From: Salinibacterium sp. M195
GTDB taxonomy: Bacteria; Actinomycetota; Actinomycetes; Actinomycetales; Microbacteriaceae
Assembly: GCF_019443965.1 (NCBI RefSeq)
Contig: NZ_CP040814.1
Coordinates: 682,001 to 746,000, forward strand
Direction: 5' to 3'
Length of the DNA: 64,000 nt
In this document: positions 43,994-53,592 of the stretch, one piece after another
Layout of the letters: the number at the start of each line of letters is the position of its first letter
How positions within the stretch are numbered: position 1 is the stretch's first letter
Notes under the pieces: model-generated
Told to the model about the DNA's origin: nothing
The model's input: the letters and a program-made list of their open reading frames with translations, nothing else
The model's database searches: none
Made by a program: the position numbers and the translations under genes

Positions 43994-45637
43994 ATGTCAC
44001 GAACACGAACCCGAACACAGCTCGCCGTTGTTCCCGCGATCGCCCTCGTCTCCGCCTTGGCGTTGACCTCGTGCACCGCCCCCGGAACAAGCCCAACGTC
44101 GGAGGGGCCGGTCACGTACGAGCTGACGGCTCAAACCCCTGCGCCATCCGGTGACATTGACGCCTTCACGTGGGTTACCTACGCCGAGCCGTATTCGCTC
44201 GACAATGCCTACGCGTTCGACTACCCCGACAACCAAGTGCTTTCCAACGTGTGTGAATCGTTGCTGCGGCTCAACCCCGACTTCACCATCTCGCCATCGT
44301 TGGCTGAGTCATTCTCCAACCCAGACCCCGTGACGTGGGTGTACGAGCTACGTTCAGACGTTACTTTCCATGATGGTTCCCCCGTCACCGCAGCGGATGC
44401 GGTTGCATCGATGCAGCGCCACATTAACCCTGAGATCGGGTCGTCGTGGTACTCCGTCTATCAGAACGTTGCCTCGATTGACGAGACCGGCCCGATGGAG
44501 GTCACCGTCACGCTGCTGAAGCCTGACTCGCTGTTCAACCAGGCGATGAGCGGCGCGGCCGGAGTTGTTGAATCGGCGCAGACCCTCGCGGATGCCGGCC
44601 GGGAATACGGCAACTCCACGGCACTGGTCAACTGCACGGGCCCGTTCGAGGTCAGCTCGTGGAAGTCTGGCGAATCGATCACCCTCACCCGCTATGACCA
44701 GTACTGGAACCCCGAGCTGATGGCAAAGGCTAAGGAAGTCACGATGCTGTTCATGGCCGACCCGAACGCTCGAGTTAACGCTCTGACCTCTGGTCAGGTT
44801 GACGGCGGCTGGCTCGTTCCCTCCGAGGCGATCGACAAGCTTCAAGCGTCTTCAGGCGATCTCTACTTCGGGCTGAACACCTCGGTTGCCAGTCTGATCG
44901 TCAGCAATATGGAGGGAGTGCTCGGCGATGTGAACGTGCGGAAGGCTTTGCTCATGGCGATCGATCGTCAGGGTGTAGTGGATGCCGGGCTGCAGGGTTA
45001 CGCACACCTGACGAACGCGTTGACGACCGAATCTGTCTGGGGAGGGGCCAGCTCGGAGACACGCGATTCGGCATTCGCCGGACTTGAGGAGTACCCGTAC
45101 GACGTCGACGCTGCGAAGAAACTTATTGAGGATGCCGGTGTCGCCGGCGAGACCATTGTGATCCGTACCGCGCCGATGGGAGCCGAGTTCACCATCGTTG
45201 CCCAAGCCACCGCGGCCGCCGCAAAGTCAATCGGGCTCGAGGCGACAATCGAAACGATGACCCCGGATGCCTACACGACACTGTTTGCTGACCCGAGCGC
45301 CCGCGAAGGCGTTGACCTGTTCCTCACCTCCTGGTACCTGTCGACCCCCGATCCGCTCGAGATGTATGGCGTCTTGCAGACCGGGCAGTTCAGCAACTAC
45401 GGCAACTGGACGGACCCCCAATACAACGCGCTCGTGGATGAGGGCGTAGCCGCTCAAGATGCGCAAGAGAGTGCCGAAATTTCTGCTCAGTTGCAGCAAA
45501 TCGCGAACGAACAGCTGCCCTGGCTTCCGCTGTATGAAGTTCCCATGACGGTCTATCTGGGGGAGCGCATCACCGGTGTTGCGCCGTCGGTCGCGATGCT
45601 TTACTACCCCTGGGCGGCGACGATTGGCAAGCGATAG
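43994..45637 (+). CDS. Dipeptide/opine-type ABC substrate-binding lipoprotein (SBP family 5)
   Basis: 547 residues. The signal peptide ends ALALTSCTAP (lipobox). The SBP_bac_5 pattern is clear: YSLDNAYAFDYPDNQVLSNV, CESLLRLNPDFTISPSLAES, YELRSDVTFHDGSPVTAADA, ISAQLQQIANEQLPWLPLYE. Starts after GAGGAGCACG. It captures a peptide-sized or amide ligand for the permeases that follow. Confidence 0.92.
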   Translation: MSRTRTRTQLAVVPAIALVSALALTSCTAPGTSPTSEGPVTYELTAQTPAPSGDIDAFTWVTYAEPYSLDNAYAFDYPDNQVLSNVCESLLRLNPDFTISPSLAESFSNPDPVTWVYELRSDVTFHDGSPVTAADAVASMQRHINPEIGSSWYSVYQNVASIDETGPMEVTVTLLKPDSLFNQAMSGAAGVVESAQTLADAGREYGNSTALVNCTGPFEVSSWKSGESITLTRYDQYWNPELMAKAKEVTMLFMADPNARVNALTSGQVDGGWLVPSEAIDKLQASSGDLYFGLNTSVASLIVSNMEGVLGDVNVRKALLMAIDRQGVVDAGLQGYAHLTNALTTESVWGGASSETRDSAFAGLEEYPYDVDAAKKLIEDAGVAGETIVIRTAPMGAEFTIVAQATAAAAKSIGLEATIETMTPDAYTTLFADPSAREGVDLFLTSWYLSTPDPLEMYGVLQTGQFSNYGNWTDPQYNALVDEGVAAQDAQESAEISAQLQQIANEQLPWLPLYEVPMTVYLGERITGVAPSVAMLYYPWAATIGKR

Positions 45638-45638
45638 C

Positions 45639-46592
45639 ATGACCATCCGCCGGGTCGGAGGCAAGCTGGGGTCACTCGTACTGACCCTCGTGCTTGCCTC
45701 TGCCCTGGTCTTCTTCTCTCGGTTTCTCGTGCCGGGCGACCCCGTGAATTTTCTCTTACGAGGGCGCAAGCCATCACCGGAGGCGAAGGCGGCGGTCGTC
45801 GAACAGTTCGGTCTAGACCTCCCACCGTGGGAACAGTATTTTCGGTGGATCGGCGGAATGTTCCACGGAGACTTCGGGCGCTCGCTGCAGTTTCGGGATG
45901 CCGTGACCACGGTGATCGGCGATCGACTGCCGGTCACCGCGGGGCTCGTCATTATGTCCGCCATCATCATCGTTGTCGTAGGGGTGATCGCCGGCACGGT
46001 AGCTGCCCTCTACCGTGGTCGATTCGCCGACAGGGCGATCCTCACCGTGCTCACCGCCTTCGGCGCCATCCCACCCTTCGTCGGCTCGATTGTGCTGATC
46101 GCTGTCTTTGCGGTTCAACTGCGCTGGTTTCCCGCCTTTGGCTCGGGTGACGGGTTTCTCGACACCATCTACCACCTCACATTGCCGTCCATCGCGATGG
46201 CGATCGCGTTCATGGTGTTGATCGGAAAGGTCACGCGGATGTCTATGGTGGAGCAACTCAGTCGCGAGCACGTGCAGGTTGCCACCAGTCGAGGTCTGCG
46301 CCGCCTCACCGTCATCCGGCGGCATGTGTTTCGCAACGCGCTCGGGCCCATCTTCACGGTGGGCGGAATGTTGATTGCCGGCCTGCTGGTGGCGACCTCC
46401 ATCGTGGAGTCAGCATTCGGTATTGCTGGCGTGGGCTCCCTGCTCGTGCAATCAGTGAACCGCCTAGATTTTCCCGTCGTTCAAGCCATCGTGTTGTTGG
46501 TCGTCACATCGTTCGTCGTTATTAACGCGATCGTCGATCTGCTCGAACCCATCATCGACCCGCGGGCAGCAGCAGGGGAGGCAGGACGATGA
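45639..46592 (+). CDS. Dipeptide-type ABC permease, DppB family
   Basis: 317 residues. LVFFSRFLVPGDPVNFLLRG and the GLDLPPWEQYFRWIGGMFHG segment followed by DFGRSL are typical of DppB; the ATPase contact is TSRGLRRLTVIRRHVFRNAL. The ATG at 45639 lies one base after the binding-protein stop. Forms a heterodimeric channel with the next gene. Confidence 0.92.
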   Translation: MTIRRVGGKLGSLVLTLVLASALVFFSRFLVPGDPVNFLLRGRKPSPEAKAAVVEQFGLDLPPWEQYFRWIGGMFHGDFGRSLQFRDAVTTVIGDRLPVTAGLVIMSAIIIVVVGVIAGTVAALYRGRFADRAILTVLTAFGAIPPFVGSIVLIAVFAVQLRWFPAFGSGDGFLDTIYHLTLPSIAMAIAFMVLIGKVTRMSMVEQLSREHVQVATSRGLRRLTVIRRHVFRNALGPIFTVGGMLIAGLLVATSIVESAFGIAGVGSLLVQSVNRLDFPVVQAIVLLVVTSFVVINAIVDLLEPIIDPRAAAGEAGR

Positions 46593-47455
46593 GTAGGCCA
46601 ACACCGACACTGGCAATCAAGGTTTTGCGGTCAAGCCGCCGCCGACGGCTGAATGCAAGTTGGATGATCAGCATCATCGTTCTCGCAGCGATCTCGCTTG
46701 CCGCAATCTTCGCGCCGCTGGTCGCACCCTACGATCCTGACCACATCGACTTCACCGCGATCTACGCGAACCCCAGCTGGGCACACTGGCTCGGAGCGGA
46801 TGCGCTCGGCCGCGACACCCTAAGCCGAATGATTTACGGTGCGCGAACAGCCCTGCTCGCCCCTCTTGTCGTGGTGATTGCATCAACATTGCTCGGGGTG
46901 GTGCTTGGGCTTGTTGCTGGCTGGCGCGGTGGTTGGCTTGACGCCGTGATCGGGCGCTTGCTTGATGTGCTGTTAGCGTTCCCGGCCTTGCTGATCGCGA
47001 TCATGGCGGTTGCGCTGTTTGGCAAAGGTTTGGTCGCGCCGGTGATTGCCATGAGCATTGCGTACGCCCCATTCGTTGCCCGTCTTACTCGATCTCTCGT
47101 TGCCTCGGAACGGGCGCGCCCCTATGTTGCGGCTTACCGGGTGCAGGGATTCGCGGGCGGTTGGATCGCGCTGCGTCGGGTTTTGCCCAACGTCGCACCG
47201 ACGGTCGGCGCTCAATCCACTCTGAACTTTGGTTATGTTCTCGCCGAGCTGGCGGGGCTCTCCTTCTTGGGGCTCGGGGTGCAAGCACCCGCTGCCGACT
47301 GGGGCGCCATGATCAATGAATCCCAAGCCGGAATCGTCGGTGGCTACTTCTTGCCCGCCATCATTCCGGCGGTAGCCGTCGTCATCGTGGTGGTGGCGGT
47401 TAATGTGATCGGCGAAGAAGTCTCCGACCGAATCGGTGGAGGGACACCCGCATGA
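46589..47455 (+). CDS. Dipeptide-type ABC permease, DppC family
   Basis: 288 residues. DppC landmarks: FAPLVAPYDPDHIDF, HWLGADALGRDTLSRMIYGA, and the loop YVAAYRVQGFAGGWIALRRV. The start overlaps the DppB stop by 4 bases and its stop overlaps the ATPase start by 4 bases. Confidence 0.92.
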   Translation: MSRPTPTLAIKVLRSSRRRRLNASWMISIIVLAAISLAAIFAPLVAPYDPDHIDFTAIYANPSWAHWLGADALGRDTLSRMIYGARTALLAPLVVVIASTLLGVVLGLVAGWRGGWLDAVIGRLLDVLLAFPALLIAIMAVALFGKGLVAPVIAMSIAYAPFVARLTRSLVASERARPYVAAYRVQGFAGGWIALRRVLPNVAPTVGAQSTLNFGYVLAELAGLSFLGLGVQAPAADWGAMINESQAGIVGGYFLPAIIPAVAVVIVVVAVNVIGEEVSDRIGGGTPA

Positions 47456-49050
47456 CCTTGCTTGAGATCTCTGGGCTAACTCTCGACCTCCCTGGGGGCG
47501 AACGACTGCTGCACGGCATCACGCTCTCCGTAGACGAGGGGGAAACTGTCGCGCTGGTTGGTGAATCCGGCTCCGGCAAGTCTCTGACCGCCCAATCGGT
47601 GCTGGGGCTTCTCCCCGCGCGTTCAGTGGTTACCGGCACGGTGCTTGTCGATGGGGATAACGTGCCAACGATGAACCCGAAGCAACTCCTGGGCTTGCGC
47701 CGCTCGACTGCCGCAATGGTTTTTCAGGATCCCCGCGCCGGCATCAATCCGATGCGCACGATCGGTGATCATCTCACCGAAGCTCTTCGGCTTGGCGAAG
47801 GTTGGTCAGCTGGGCGAGCGCGGGAACGGGCTATTGAAATGCTCACTGCCGTGCAGATGCCGCGACCGGAGGCTCATCTGCGGCAGTATCCCCATGAACT
47901 ATCTGGCGGCATGCTGCAGCGGGTAATGATTGCGGGAGCGCTCGCGGGCTCGCCGCGACTGCTGGTGTGTGACGAACCTACGACGGCATTGGATGTGACA
48001 ACGCAGGCACAAATTTTGCAGGTTCTCATCGAGCAACGACAAGCACGGTCGATGGGAATGCTCTTCATCACTCACGACCTGAACTTGGCAGCGTCGTTGT
48101 GTGAGCGTGTCTATGTCATGCGTGACGGTCGGGTGGAGGAGGAGGGTTCTGCGCGCCAAATCTTTCGACATCCCTCTACCGCCTATACCCGACGTCTTGT
48201 CGCGGCGACCCCGACGATCAACATCACCGGGGATGAACCGCGTGTATCAACAGAGCTTGTGCGGCCGCCTGTGCTGCAGGTGCGCGACCTCGTCAAAACC
48301 TATCCGGGGCGCGGTCGCGAATCAGTGCGTGCTCTCGCCAATGTCACTCTGGAAATTGCGGCGGGGGAGGCGCTGGGGATTGTGGGGGAATCGGGGTCGG
48401 GAAAATCGACCTTGGCCCGCATGATCGTCGGGCTAGAGCTGCCCGACTCTGGCACGGTCATCATCGATGGTCACGAGCAGCACGGCCGACCACGCCGGCG
48501 CGCAGACAGACTCGACCGGGCACGCAAAGTGCAGATGGTGTTCCAAGATCCGTACCTCTCCCTTGACCCGCGGATGACGGCGGGCGAGGCAGTCGAGGAT
48601 GCGTTGCGGCTGCATCATCCTGAGCTTCGTCGGCCTGATATTTGCTCTCGAGCGTTGACGTTGCTCGACAATGTTGGACTCGCCAGCACGCAGGCTGAGG
48701 CGCTGCCGCGCACGTTATCTGGCGGTCAACGGCAACGTGTGGCGATTGCGCGCGCTCTGGCCATTGAGCCGAGCTTGCTGGTGATGGATGAGGCGACGAG
48801 TGCTCTCGATGTTTCGGTTCAGGCGCAGGTCTTAGAGGTCATATCTGAGATTCGTCGTGAGCGTGGCCTGACTCTTTTGTTCATCAGCCATGACCTTGCT
48901 GTCGTGCGCACCGTGTGTGAACGCAGCGTGGTGATGCGGGCGGGCGAGGTCGTCGAATCGGCGGCGACCGCTGACCTGCTCACCAACCCGCAGCATGAGT
49001 ACACTCGGCTGCTCATCGACTCTGTGCCGAGAGCAGCCGCCATCGCGTAG
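47452..49050 (+). CDS. Fused double ATPase of dipeptide-type ABC importer (DppD-DppF)
   Basis: 532 residues with two ABC domains. Domain 1 (about 1-260) has VGESGSGKSLTAQ, LSGGMLQRVMIAGAL and LLVCDEPTTALD; domain 2 (about 275-530) has [29 protein letters not shown] and LLVMDEATSALD. In many bacteria these are two genes; fusion in one chain is common in actinobacteria and rhizobia. It ends the operon, convergent with purL; a small hairpin GACGC-gag-GCGTC lies at 49072-49084. Confidence 0.92.
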   Translation: MTLLEISGLTLDLPGGERLLHGITLSVDEGETVALVGESGSGKSLTAQSVLGLLPARSVVTGTVLVDGDNVPTMNPKQLLGLRRSTAAMVFQDPRAGINPMRTIGDHLTEALRLGEGWSAGRARERAIEMLTAVQMPRPEAHLRQYPHELSGGMLQRVMIAGALAGSPRLLVCDEPTTALDVTTQAQILQVLIEQRQARSMGMLFITHDLNLAASLCERVYVMRDGRVEEEGSARQIFRHPSTAYTRRLVAATPTINITGDEPRVSTELVRPPVLQVRDLVKTYPGRGRESVRALANVTLEIAAGEALGIVGESGSGKSTLARMIVGLELPDSGTVIIDGHEQHGRPRRRADRLDRARKVQMVFQDPYLSLDPRMTAGEAVEDALRLHHPELRRPDICSRALTLLDNVGLASTQAEALPRTLSGGQRQRVAIARALAIEPSLLVMDEATSALDVSVQAQVLEVISEIRRERGLTLLFISHDLAVVRTVCERSVVMRAGEVVESAATADLLTNPQHEYTRLLIDSVPRAAAIA

Positions 49051-49110
49051 CGGTGTTCGATCTATCGTGCTGACGCGAGGCGTCGCTGAGGCTCGTTGCG
49101 GCGGCGCGGC

Positions 49111-51420
49111 TTAGGCGCCGAATGCCTCCACGAGGGTGCCGCGGTGTGCCGTGAGCAACTCTTCGAGGCTGAGGGTGAACTGGTCTTGGATCTCGAGGGC
49201 GGGGGCCGCAGCATCCGTGACTCCGATGCGGATGGCCGGGTAGTTGCGACCTTCGCAGAGTCCCTGGAACTTCACGTCGTCTTCGCGCGGGATCGAGACG
49301 ATCATGCGACCGGTCGATTCGCTGAAGAGTGCTGTGGTGGCGTCGATGCCGTCGCGTTCGAGCAGTTCACCCAACCAGATGCGAGCGCCAACGCCGAAGC
49401 GCATGACGGATTCGGCGAGGGTCTGAGCGAGTCCGCCATCGGCGAGGTCGTGGGCGCTGGCAATGATGTTTTGCTCGTTGCCGGCCTTGATGAGGTCAGC
49501 AAGGCGACGCTCGGCAGCAAGGTCGACCGCGGGCGGCAGGCCACCGAGGTGGTCGTGGATGGTGCCGGCCCAGGCTGATCCGTCGAGTTCGAGTGAGGTG
49601 GTGCCGAGCAGGTAGATGTTGTTGCCTTCGTCTTGCCAGCCGCTCGGGATGCGCTCCGCAACGTCACGGATCAGGCCGAGTACGGCGACCACGGGGGTCG
49701 GGTGGATGGGCACATCGCCGGTCTGGTTGTAGAAGGAGACGTTTCCGCCGGTGACCGGGATTTCCATCTCGAGGCAACCGTCGGCGAGGCCTTCAACGGC
49801 GCGGCTGAACTGCCACATCACTTCGGGGTTCTCGGGGCTACCGAAGTTGAGGCAGTCACTGACCGCAACGGGGTTGGCGCCGGTGGCGGCAACGTTGCGG
49901 AAGGCTTCAGCGAGAGCGATCTGGGCTCCGGCGTAGGGGTCGAGCTGGCAGAAGCGACCATTGGCGTCGGTCGCGACAGAGAAGCCGAGGCCACTTTCTT
50001 CGTCGATGCGCACCATGCCGGCGTCATCCGGGAAGCTCAAGGCGGTGTTGCCGAGTACGTAGCGGTCGTACTGGTTGGTGATCCAGCTCTTGTCGGCCAG
50101 GTTGGGGCTCGCGAGAAGCTGCAGCATTTGGTCGCGCAACTCGATGCCGTCCTTGGGGCGGGCGAGTCCTGAAGCGCTGTCTGCTTGAAGCTTGTCGATC
50201 CACTTCGGGTAGGCGACGGGGCGGTCATAGACGGGGCCATCGATGGCGACAGTGCGGGGTTCGACGTTGACGATTTCTTCGTCGTGCCAGTTGATGATGA
50301 GGCGGCCGGTGTCGGTAACTTCACCGAGCACGCTGGTTTCGACATCCCACTTCTCGACAACCTTGAGGAAGCCTTCGAGCTTCTCCGGCTTGACGATCGC
50401 CATCATGCGTTCTTGGCTCTCGGACATCAGAATTTCTTCTGCCGTGAGGGTAGGGTCGCGCAGCAGCACCTTCTCGAGTTCGATGAACATGCCACCGTCA
50501 CCGTTGGAGGCGAGCTCGCTAGTTGCGCAGCTGATGCCGGCAGCACCGAGGTCTTGGATGCCCTCAACGAGGTCGCCCTGGAAGAGTTCGAGGCAGCACT
50601 CGATGAGTACTTTCTCGGCAAAGGGGTCGCCGACCTGAACGGCGGGACGCTTGGTCGGGCCGCCTTCGCTGAAGGAATCGGAGGCGAGGATGGATGCTCC
50701 GCCGATGCCATCGCCACCGGTGCGGGCACCGAACAGCACAACCTTGTTTCCCACGCCACGAGCGTTAGCCAGATGCAGGTCTTCGTGGCGCAGCACTCCA
50801 ACGGCGAGAGCGTTGACGAGCGGGTTGGCCTGGTAGACGGAGTCGAAGTAGGTCTCGCCGCCGATGTTGGGCAGGCCGAGGCAGTTGCCGTAGAAGCTGA
50901 TGCCCGAGACGACACCTTTGGCAACGCGAGCGGTGTCTGGGTTGTCGATGGCGCCGAAGCGGAGCGCATCCATGACGGCAACGGGGCGAGCACCCATGGA
51001 GATGATGTCGCGAACAATTCCGCCAACACCGGTCGCTGCGCCCTGGAAAGGTTCGATGTAGCTGGGGTGGTTGTGGCTTTCAATTTTGAAGGTGACAGCC
51101 CAGCCCTCACCAACATCGATAACACCGGCGTTTTCGCCCATGCCAACCATGAGGTTCTTGGTCATGTTCTCGCTGACCTTCTTGCCGAACTGGCGAAGGT
51201 AGTTCTTGGAGGACTTGTAGGAGCAGTGCTCGCTCCACATGACGGAGTACATGGCGAGCTCGCCGCTGGTGGGGCGGCGGCCCAGAATTTCGCGAATCTT
51301 CGCGTACTCGTCTGGCTTGAGGCCGAGGGCGCCGTAGGGCTGCTCTTTCTCGGGGGTTGCTGCGGCGTTCGAGACCGTGTCGGCAACATGCTGGCGGGAA
51401 TTGGTTGAGACGTCAGTCAC
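49111..51420 (-). CDS. purL: Phosphoribosylformylglycinamidine synthase, large subunit
   Basis: 769 residues, the small PurL form that works with PurS and PurQ encoded elsewhere. [19 protein letters not shown] is the N-terminal signature, [20 protein letters not shown] the catalytic region, and [18 protein letters not shown] plus the C-terminal [13 protein letters not shown] complete two AIRS-like halves. It makes FGAM from FGAR, ATP and glutamine in purine synthesis. The GTG at 51420 has GGAGAAG upstream; an extension to 51462 is open but less likely. Confidence 0.96.
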   Translation of the reverse strand: MTDVSTNSRQHVADTVSNAAATPEKEQPYGALGLKPDEYAKIREILGRRPTSGELAMYSVMWSEHCSYKSSKNYLRQFGKKVSENMTKNLMVGMGENAGVIDVGEGWAVTFKIESHNHPSYIEPFQGAATGVGGIVRDIISMGARPVAVMDALRFGAIDNPDTARVAKGVVSGISFYGNCLGLPNIGGETYFDSVYQANPLVNALAVGVLRHEDLHLANARGVGNKVVLFGARTGGDGIGGASILASDSFSEGGPTKRPAVQVGDPFAEKVLIECCLELFQGDLVEGIQDLGAAGISCATSELASNGDGGMFIELEKVLLRDPTLTAEEILMSESQERMMAIVKPEKLEGFLKVVEKWDVETSVLGEVTDTGRLIINWHDEEIVNVEPRTVAIDGPVYDRPVAYPKWIDKLQADSASGLARPKDGIELRDQMLQLLASPNLADKSWITNQYDRYVLGNTALSFPDDAGMVRIDEESGLGFSVATDANGRFCQLDPYAGAQIALAEAFRNVAATGANPVAVSDCLNFGSPENPEVMWQFSRAVEGLADGCLEMEIPVTGGNVSFYNQTGDVPIHPTPVVAVLGLIRDVAERIPSGWQDEGNNIYLLGTTSLELDGSAWAGTIHDHLGGLPPAVDLAAERRLADLIKAGNEQNIIASAHDLADGGLAQTLAESVMRFGVGARIWLGELLERDGIDATTALFSESTGRMIVSIPREDDVKFQGLCEGRNYPAIRIGVTDAAAPALEIQDQFTLSLEELLTAHRGTLVEAFGA

Positions 51421-51578
51421 GAGGGGCTTCTCCCAGAAGATTATGGATGCCGGGGTGCTCACGCCGGCAAGGTCCAGTCTACCTAGGTGCGCGAAGGTGT
51501 GACGCGGGGCGGGGGAGCAGCGAAGGGCCTCGCACGCAGCTCAACGGCCCGCGCGCACCGCGTGCGCATTTCAGCACG

Positions 51579-51974
51579 TCACAACGCCATCAGAATGAAT
51601 CCCGCGACGATGCTCAAGAGGCCGATTCCGGTGAGTATCGAGCCGATGAGGAGGGCGCTGTTCGTGCGACGCGGCGGCGCAAGACTCCAGCGAGAGGGAT
51701 GGCACTGGTCGTAGTACAGCGCGACTGGGGAGCCCACATCCATGATCGGAACCTCTGATGGCTCGTGAAGGGTGGAGTACTGCCTGCCGTCACCATCGCA
51801 CCAGCGGAAGCCCTGAAAGCCACCGGCTTCGAAAACCTCGGCGCTTGTCGTGACCCATTTGCATGCCCGCATGGCCATGATCCAGCCCAAAACGAGCATC
51901 GGAATCCCGGGAACAAGTCCGACCCACGACATCGTTTCGAGTACCGCTCCCCACGCGCCCTCAGGTCCGATCAT
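51579..51974 (-). CDS. Small two-helix membrane protein, DUF3592-like
   Basis: 131 residues. An N-terminal helix (VGLVPGIPMLVLGWIMAM) and a C-terminal helix (ALLIGSILTGIGLLSIVAGF) flank an extracytoplasmic-type beta region (WVTTSAEVFEAGGFQGFRW, QYSTLHEPSEVPIMDVGSPV, VALYYDQCHPSRWSL). The layout and the GDGRQYS..DVGSPVALYYDP-type pattern resemble DUF3592 proteins of unknown function. No operon partner. Confidence 0.65.
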   Translation of the reverse strand: MIGPEGAWGAVLETMSWVGLVPGIPMLVLGWIMAMRACKWVTTSAEVFEAGGFQGFRWCDGDGRQYSTLHEPSEVPIMDVGSPVALYYDQCHPSRWSLAPPRRTNSALLIGSILTGIGLLSIVAGFILMAL

Positions 51975-52339
51975 TGTGCAATATTATCTGCTGCCCAGCG
52001 CAAGGGTCACGGTCGTCGGCTACGCGAGGGTGAGGGTGCCGTGGCTCATGCCGACCATCAGGTTCTTGGTCATGTTCTCGCGGATCTTCACTTTGCGACG
52101 CCGCTAAACGAATGTAATGAAAACAACATTCGGAGTCATTGTCAGCAAATTGGTTCAACCAAAAACGTGCAATCAGCGCGATCTTCTTTGAAATAACTGC
52201 AACATAGTGTTAAGATCGAGCCTAAATCTAACAAATGTTAATAGACTCGATTCAGGCACAAAGTGGTGTTGGCGGAGAGAAAGTCGGCCGACCTACCCAG
52301 TAAGTGACCAACGTCTCCCGAAGAGTTAGGCAGCACCGC
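51975..52339. promoter_or_regulatory. Long control region upstream of the MftD-like gene
   Basis: 365 bases with no full gene. The left part holds a short purL-like remnant (52020-52091). The right part (about 52090-52260) is AT-rich and carries three palindromes: TTGGTT-c-AACCAA (52150-52162), AACA-tag-TGTT (52201-52211) and TAACA-aa-TGTTA (52229-52240). The first fits the FadR-group GntR pattern TGGTNNNACCA. No regulator of that family is in the window. Confidence 0.5.
52020..52091 (-). pseudogene. Short purL-like remnant
   Basis: Read leftward, these bases encode 23 residues with [11 protein letters not shown], identical to an 11-residue stretch of the PurL N-terminal region about 0.9 kb away on the same strand, then diverge (SHGTLTLA, stop). 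The bases are nearly identical too, with mostly synonymous changes. There is no ribosome site. It looks like a leftover of a partial purL duplication. Confidence 0.5.
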
Positions 52340-53527
52340 ATGGCGAAGAAAGTACCGTTCAGCAATTTGGCCGAAGCGGAAAAGCTTGCGAAAAAGCGCC
52401 TTCCTAAAGCAGTATGGCTCGCCTTCAAGGCGGGCAACGAGCAAGGCTGGACGCTGGATGAAAACATCCGCGCCTACAATGACCTAGGTTTCAGCCCGAC
52501 GATCTTCGACCGCCCGTCTCGCGGCAAGATCGACACAAAAACGAACATTCTGGGTGTCGACATCGACATCCCCGTCATTGTGTCGCCGGTGGGCGCTCAG
52601 GCCATCCACCCTGATGCCGAAGTCGCCGCAGCGCGCGCGGCAAAGCGCATGGGAACGGCAATTGGTCTCAGCTCTTATGCGTCGAGTTCCATCAAGGACG
52701 TCACCGCAGCAAACGACAAATCGTTCTTCCAGCTCTACTGGGTCGGTACCCGCGACCGAATAGAAGCTCGTGTCGAAGAAGCGCGCCGCTCTGGCGCTAA
52801 GGCCCTCATCGTCACTCTCGACTGGTCGTTTACGCCCCGTCGTGACTGGGGCGTTCCACCGGCACCGCCCATGAAAATGGATCTCAAGACGATGATGGAG
52901 CTCGCTCCGCACGCGCTCTCACGCCCGCAGTGGTTCGCCCGCTACCTGAAGAGAGGTCGCATCCCGGAGCTCAAGGTTCCGAACCTGTTCATCACGCCCG
53001 GCGATGTGCCGTCGTTCGGCACGGCGTGGAACGAGTTCGTGCACACGCCAACTCCAACCTGGGAAGACGTGAAGTGGTTGCGCGAACTCTGGGGCGGCCC
53101 GTTCATGATCAAGGGAATCTCCACGATCAAAGACGCCAAACTCGCGGTCGACATGGGGGCAGACGCGATCTCGGTCTCGAACCACGGGGGCAACAACATC
53201 GACGGCACGCCATCGCCGATTCGCTTCCTCCCCTCCATCGTTGACGCGGTGGGCAGCGACATCGACGTCATGGTCGATGGCGGAATTCGTCGAGGATCTG
53301 ACGTCGTGAAAGCGATGGCATTGGGGGCGAAGGCAGTCTTTATCGGGCGCGCTTATCTCTACGGGCTTGCTGTGTCGGGCGAAGACGGAGTGCACAAGGT
53401 GCTCGAGATCATGCGAGACGGTATCGACGAGACGATGTTCGGAATCGGGCGTGACTCGATTCACGATCTCTCCATGGAGGATCTGATCATCCTCAACCGA
53501 GACTTCTTGGTCACGCCAGCCCGCTAA
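52340..53527 (+). CDS. MftD-like FMN-dependent alpha-hydroxy-acid dehydrogenase
   Basis: 395 residues. It begins MAKKVPFSNLAEAEKLAKKR like MftD of mycobacteria and shares LPVIVSPTG-type FMN contacts (IPVIVSPVGAQAIHPDAEVA), FFQLYWVGTRDRIEARVEEA, PTPTWEDVKWLRELWGGPF, the catalytic SVSNHGGNN and GGIRRGSDVVKAMALGAKA. MftD finishes the mycofactocin cofactor by oxidative deamination. No mftA, mftB or mftC is nearby, so here it may oxidise another alpha-hydroxy or alpha-amino acid. Start chosen by family alignment; GTG 52304 is an alternative. Confidence 0.85.
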   Translation: MAKKVPFSNLAEAEKLAKKRLPKAVWLAFKAGNEQGWTLDENIRAYNDLGFSPTIFDRPSRGKIDTKTNILGVDIDIPVIVSPVGAQAIHPDAEVAAARAAKRMGTAIGLSSYASSSIKDVTAANDKSFFQLYWVGTRDRIEARVEEARRSGAKALIVTLDWSFTPRRDWGVPPAPPMKMDLKTMMELAPHALSRPQWFARYLKRGRIPELKVPNLFITPGDVPSFGTAWNEFVHTPTPTWEDVKWLRELWGGPFMIKGISTIKDAKLAVDMGADAISVSNHGGNNIDGTPSPIRFLPSIVDAVGSDIDVMVDGGIRRGSDVVKAMALGAKAVFIGRAYLYGLAVSGEDGVHKVLEIMRDGIDETMFGIGRDSIHDLSMEDLIILNRDFLVTPAR

Positions 53528-53592
53528 GCACAAGATCAGCGCAGATCTAGCCCCGCGGCGGACTGCGAACGGAAACGTTGGAAGGATGTCGA

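Noticed and set aside
50185..51408. A 407-codon plus-strand open frame antisense to purL.
   Set aside because: Its Val/Ala/Asp-rich sequence mirrors the purL codons; no start signal and no family resemblance.
52092..52339. Possible mftA-like precursor peptide upstream of the MftD-like gene.
   Set aside because: No frame in this stretch ends in the conserved IDGMCGVY-type sequence, and no ribosome site precedes a suitable short ORF.
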